Program-made: the position numbers and the translations under genes
Shown here: positions 59,145-64,000 of the stretch, in pieces
How positions within the stretch are numbered: position 1 is the stretch's first letter
Layout: every line of letters begins with the position of its first letter
Notes under the pieces: generated by a model
Told to the model about the DNA's origin: nothing
Database searches by the model: none
What the model saw: the letters and a program-made list of their open reading frames with translations, nothing else
Source of the DNA: Rhytidiadelphus loreus
Taxonomy: Eukaryota; Streptophyta; Bryopsida; Hypnales; Hylocomiaceae
DNA length: 64,000 nt
Direction of reading: 5' to 3'
Assembly (NCBI GenBank): GCA_947034895.1
Contig: OX344762.1
Location: forward strand, 33,274,760 to 33,338,759

Positions 59145-62100
59145 CACGCACTTGGCAGCAAGCAAACTGCCCCGTCATTCTGTACACTCTCATTGTATAG
59201 GTGGATGTAGATAGCGCTGACTCATAGTCTGTAGCTGTTCATGTTTTGTACGTAGTTAATTACAAACCATTTTTCTCAGGTTACCAAGGATACTTTTTCT
59301 GTGCCAAGAATGTTCAGTTTTCTTCTGTCAATAGCGCATTAGGAAAGGTGACGTTCCTTAAGAAGGCTCCATTTGATGGACGGAGGCTGTAGAGGAGCAG
59401 GGACTTGAAAATTTGTACACTCTTCTCACTTGTAATATAATACGTAGTGTCATTTGGCAGGTAGTTGGTGTACATGAAGAGTATGTTTGTTTGGGGTCTC
59501 ATATTGGGCTCTAGAAACTCGGTCCAAGTCGTGAGAAGGGAGACTTTATACTAACTAATTTAATTTGAGAAGGGAGGGGGAGTAGGTTGAGAGTTGTTAG
59601 AGTTGTGAAAGGGGGGTGCAATGAGTGTACTAGGTTCATGGTAGAGATGGTGTGAAGAGCATTATTTGGTTTACAGTAATTTGTGTATATTGGGAAGTGC
59701 TTGATTGGTTTCTAACTTTCATTTGTATGGTAGTATGTAAGTGGCATACTTGATGGCAATGCTATTAAGTGTTACAAGATGTAAGGATGTGTTTGTGTTT
59801 GTTTTGAATTCTTGAGGAATTAGTTATGAATTCTCAAAGTCATCAACGAGAAAGTGCTCTAGATGCATCTTCTTATGGACATCTAGATGGAACCCCAAAA
59901 AAAGACTCAAGTGTGTAACATTCACAATAGAAAGCATGCATGGCCTTTAACAGGAAGAGAATTTTCATTAAATTAGTAATTTTCTGTACAATTTCAATAA
60001 ACATAAATCTACTCATGTCCTTGTTTTCAAAGAAAATACTGCTTGTTCATTTCATCTTTGGCAATTGAAAGATCGCCAAATGCTTCGATTGGAATCGCCT
60101 TTGAGTGGCCAATTGCTGTCTCCTTCCTGAACTCTTGGTACCTCTAATCTGAGGCGAATTGCTGCAGATTTTTGCAGAATTTTTTGTTTGTTTATGCAGC
60201 ACCTCAAGAATGTTATGTACAGGTACCATGACAAATCTCTTCAATTGATTTGTGTAGCTGGCAATGTGTATGACATTGCAAAATCACATAAAGACATGAT
60301 GTTAACTGATACACAGGAATCTAACATTTCAACTGATACAAACTTCATAGCAGATTGCAATAGCTACTTCTTCATAAGTATCTGCGTAGCCAATTATGTA
60401 CCTATCCGTCTAAGACACTGGAATCGTAATCTAGAAACAATTAGGGTTTCAATTGATTTCCGGACTTGCTCCTCGCGGAGGCTTTCTTTTGTGCGGGATG
60501 TGTCTTTGTGTGTCAACTCAGGTTTCTTCGTTTTGTTCACCCACAAGAGTAGAAGCACACCAATGGCAAAGAAAAGGCAAAGTATAAATTTTATCCTCAT
60601 GTTATTAAGAAGAGTTTCAAATAGATTTCATGTGTGGATAAATATTCTCCAGAGATTGAAACTTAAGTTTAGTTCCATACAAAGGAGGAATTATTACCCT
60701 GGCAAGGTGAGCAAGGATAAAAACAGTACCCACCCTCCCACTGTGGTTTTCGCACCCGCTTTATTTCCTTCCAAAAACCATCATTTTGAAGCTAGATTAT
60801 TATCCCACAAGTGTAAATTATCACCTTCAAAGGTTTGAGATATAACCCAACTGCCAAGTCATGCACCAAATTGGACTAAGGTGAAGATTTGTCCTTTATA
60901 GTACATACAATTTAGTTCAATTTGAAATCTTAACCTCTTGCATTTTATATCTCAATCTCCTTTGGTGTGAATGTACAATGCTCTCATAAAGTTCTCACCT
61001 CCATCTTCCTAAAACAAGAAAAAGAGATGGGAAACTTTTTGTGTCAATAGGGATTGTGTCAATGACTAAAGCTCTCTCCAAATGGCAAGGATATTGTTGA
61101 TAAGACCATATCCAATGTTTGGTTGCCACCTCTACAAAAATGGACCTCATAGAGGTTATAACAGCACGTGGTGAGCTCTAAATATGCACAGGGAGATTTC
61201 CCACACAAGAATTTCATAAATTTCCCGGATGATTTTGCGCTAGGAATGAGAGGAATTAAGGAAAAGCCTGAGACCACAGGGAAAATCAATGACGCAAATT
61301 TTTTCTGCTGGCAAAACTTAATACGGAGTACAATTTAAGGGATCGTAATCCGGGAACCTGGGAAGATCATCTCTCTGCGAGTCTGCAATAAAATCTTCAT
61401 TATTCTCCACGAGTGCTCACAAGCTGAATAGAACTCTTGCAAATGCCACGGACAGCTGGCTTGCAGTTTCCCTATCAGCGATCGATTAGCAAGAGTTACG
61501 TTTCAGGTGGATCAGATTCGGGAAAACAGATCACCAAGTGTGTTCTAAATCGACGGTGGCATACTGGCAATACAATCTCTCGTCAGAGACCACGCACAAT
61601 TCAAACGAAGTGAAGTGACGTGTCTGTGAAATTCCCAAATGTGAAAGATTCAGGAGAAGGCTGCTCCCACGAATCAACCTCTCTGCACATACATCTCCTG
61701 AACTCCATATCTCCGAAAGCGCACGAGCAAGCAACTGAAATCATAGCCCGGGTACAACTTTCCGTTACAGAATCTAGGAAGCACGGAAGCTGCATCACAT
61801 AACTTCACAAGGAGGACTTCGATATATATCTATCTGGGGCTTTGAATTGATCGAGAATCAGTTGACTTCAAAACGGGGATTAAAATAACGTGGTTTTGTC
61901 AGAACTAGAATTTGAGTTCTCATCCACAAGATCAGTCCCAAGACTCCCAACGTACTGAATGATTCATTTGAATAACGGAAAGTTCAATTCCATGTGTGAA
62001 ATCGCTGCTTTTGAGCAACAGTTGTGAGATCGCTGCTTTTGAGCAGAGTCTGTCATTATTAAGTTATGTGTATATCCATTTTGTAAGAGGAGAGTCAGTC

Positions 62101-64000
62101 CCTTTTGAGGAGGGTCAGTCCTAAGACATGCAACGATATCTCTCGATTTGGGTTAAAACCACACCAAAATATTAAACTGAAAGTAGAGATCGATCGATAC
62201 ATGCAAAGTTAAGCTTAATTGAAATGAAACTGCAAGTCTATGCACGCCATCCACGCAGGTATGGATAGGAGGAGCTTTCTTCGTAAGTGAGCGCTTTTAA
62301 AAGCTCAGTGACAAGCGTAGAGCTGAGATTAGTGAAGAATTCTCTTCGATTTGGTGTATAAAGAATGTCTTTTTCTCAATTGCATTCACTTGCCTTGGTG
62401 GGGGTTTGGCCCTTCTCTTAATTTCCTCCACTTCCTTGAAACTGGGACCTAGCTAGATGAGTTCGCCGGTCTCTGCATGCATGTTGTGTTCTCGTTTCGC
62501 ACGGTAATGAGAGGCTACTGTTTTTCTTACAAAAGACAAGAGCAAGAACTGCAAGTCTACGGAAGTTGTTGCAAGAACACCTGAGGCTGACGAGAATCGA
62601 ATATTTTCCTGAAAGAAAAGCTTAGTTTCACACGAAAGAGCAGTTCGCTTATGACATGCATGATCCAACTGGACTCACATGACTGACGACGGCCTGGCCT
62701 TGATGCAAAATCTAAAATAAGATGGCACATGAAGGTGGTGCAATTCTCGAGAGCCGCCATTCGTTAATTAACTCCCCCTGCCACTTGGCGGCAAATCCCA
62801 TGCTGACCTTTTCACACAAATTCAGCTGCAAACAATAATATATATGCATTCTCTCTCGTTTTCTCTACTCCTCTTTCAAGGAAAAACAAATACGGAGTAA
62901 AATAACTTAAAAAAGAGAAAAGAAAAGAAAAGAAATGGTAGTCACTCATTATCCAGGGGCAGCACGAGGAATAATCTTTCTCATGTGGCCAATCCCGTGT
63001 CTCCCATCTTTGTGAGAAGAGAATTCTTTTTTTCCCAACTGAACTTCAGGCCTTGTCAGTGGGAATACTTCACTTTCCTAGAACTGTACCAGAGTGCGAG
63101 TGTGATAATCCTACTCTAATCATTCCCTTAAAAGAGGAGATTAGGTTTATAACTTAAGCTCGACAATGATTTCCTCGGGTCTACATAAGTTACTAGACTC
63201 AGGTTCCGATGTGGCAATAGTATTATAAAAAACGAATTGAGCCATGCCACAATGAGAACTGTCAGTGACTGACGGAGAGCATCCATTTGGATGAGTCCGT
63301 CTTTTGTTCATGTAAGTTATAATAAGTAGTGGTTTTAAAATTGGATTCTATTTGTCTCGATGTGTGAGCCGGGCTACGTCTTCCCTTTTAACATCAATTT
63401 TTTTTTTTCATGCAGGATTTTGCGGCGGCATGTCACGTAACGCCGCTTCCTCTTCTGCCGATTCAGTTAAGTACTTAACTTTAAGATAATCCTCAGTCTT
63501 TCTGAACTTTAACTAACTTAACCCAAAAGTTTGGAGGACAATTACTGGGATTAATTTCCTTGCCAGTTCACCATCACGCATGCGGGTTCAGTTCACCCTA
63601 GATTTTGGATGAGTGAGCTAAAGCTCGTTCACGTGGCAAGTTTCCTTTGGATGAAGCGTTGAAACAGATCAGATCTTCAGTTGGATCCAAAACAGGGAGA
63701 ATCATTGGACTCACATCTTTGATCTGTTCAGGGACAGGATCTCGTGAATTGAAGGAAAAAGCTGGAGTCTCCTCTTGGTGGGATATTGCTTGTAATAAGG
63801 GCAATCCACGATCGGAAGCGGATGAATGAGTGAGTGGCAAATTGAAAGCTAAGTTTACTACTTCAGAGCTAGGCCGCTAGGCCCGCTACGGTCGTAGCGT
63901 CCTCGACGCTACGAATTAATTATGGCTTAGCAACCAGGAGAAAACAATAAGAGTCCAAACATTTTGGGGTCTAGCAGTACGTCTACAGTAGGTCTTCCAA
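59145..64000. other. LOG 3' flank and non-genic DNA to the window end
   Basis: LOG 3' UTR and flank occupy the first few hundred bases. Beyond that no gene is supported. The longest open frame (60188-60838, 216 codons) has no domain and its composition follows local AT content. A short direct repeat GATCGCTGCTTTTGAGCA lies near 61985-62045. TACGGAGTA occurs twice (about 61321 and 62891) without paired ends. GC rises slightly after 61400, so an exon of an unseen neighbour cannot be excluded. Confidence 0.45.

Noticed and set aside
60188..60838. 216-codon open frame as a gene
   Set aside because: No domain or motif, no splice-linked neighbours, and amino-acid content simply follows local base composition.

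Overview
The window is eukaryotic nuclear DNA, very probably from a land plant. Genes are split by GT-AG introns, non-genic DNA is AT-rich, there is a short run of plant-type TTTAGGG telomere-like units, and one gene is a seven-exon LONELY GUY (LOG) cytokinin-activating enzyme. A seed-free plant (moss, lycophyte or fern) is my guess, because DUF7869-type proteins seem to me commoner there; nothing in the window proves it.

The most striking part is about 1.5-18.7 kb. Two divergent transcription units face away from each other. The minus-strand unit (7966 to 1540) encodes a large protein with a ParB/sulfiredoxin-like NGQH motif, a possible degenerate DNA-methyltransferase-like region, an acidic and Gln-rich tail, and then an FCP1/HAD-like domain (separate gene or same polypeptide). 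The plus-strand unit (15925 to 18723) encodes an intronless 932-aa DUF7869 protein that looks like an RNase H-fold, transposase-like enzyme. Twenty copies of one 21-bp palindrome (arms TTTAGCGCGA and TCGCGCTAAA around one base) occur only here: single copies in introns or non-coding gaps of the minus-strand unit, a roughly 83-bp-period array upstream of the ParB-like gene, and an exactly 57-bp-period array upstream of the DUF7869 gene. I propose this is one undescribed module, either a large transposon or a domesticated DNA-binding system with its own binding sites.

From 19 to 56 kb I see no intact host gene. The stretch is a graveyard of transposable elements: pieces of an LTR-like repeat; two TTAA-flanked piggyBac-like non-autonomous elements, one proved by an empty-site copy inside the window; a 2.55-kb pogo/Tc1-mariner element with TA target duplication and a transposase killed by three stops; a 206-bp CACTA foldback element with a 3-bp duplication; several MITEs; two tRNA-derived SINE candidates; and several tandem repeats.

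The LOG gene (56628-59144, seven exons, 243 aa) is the only recognisable ordinary host gene. It makes active cytokinin from nucleotide precursors. No gene is supported from 59145 to the end.
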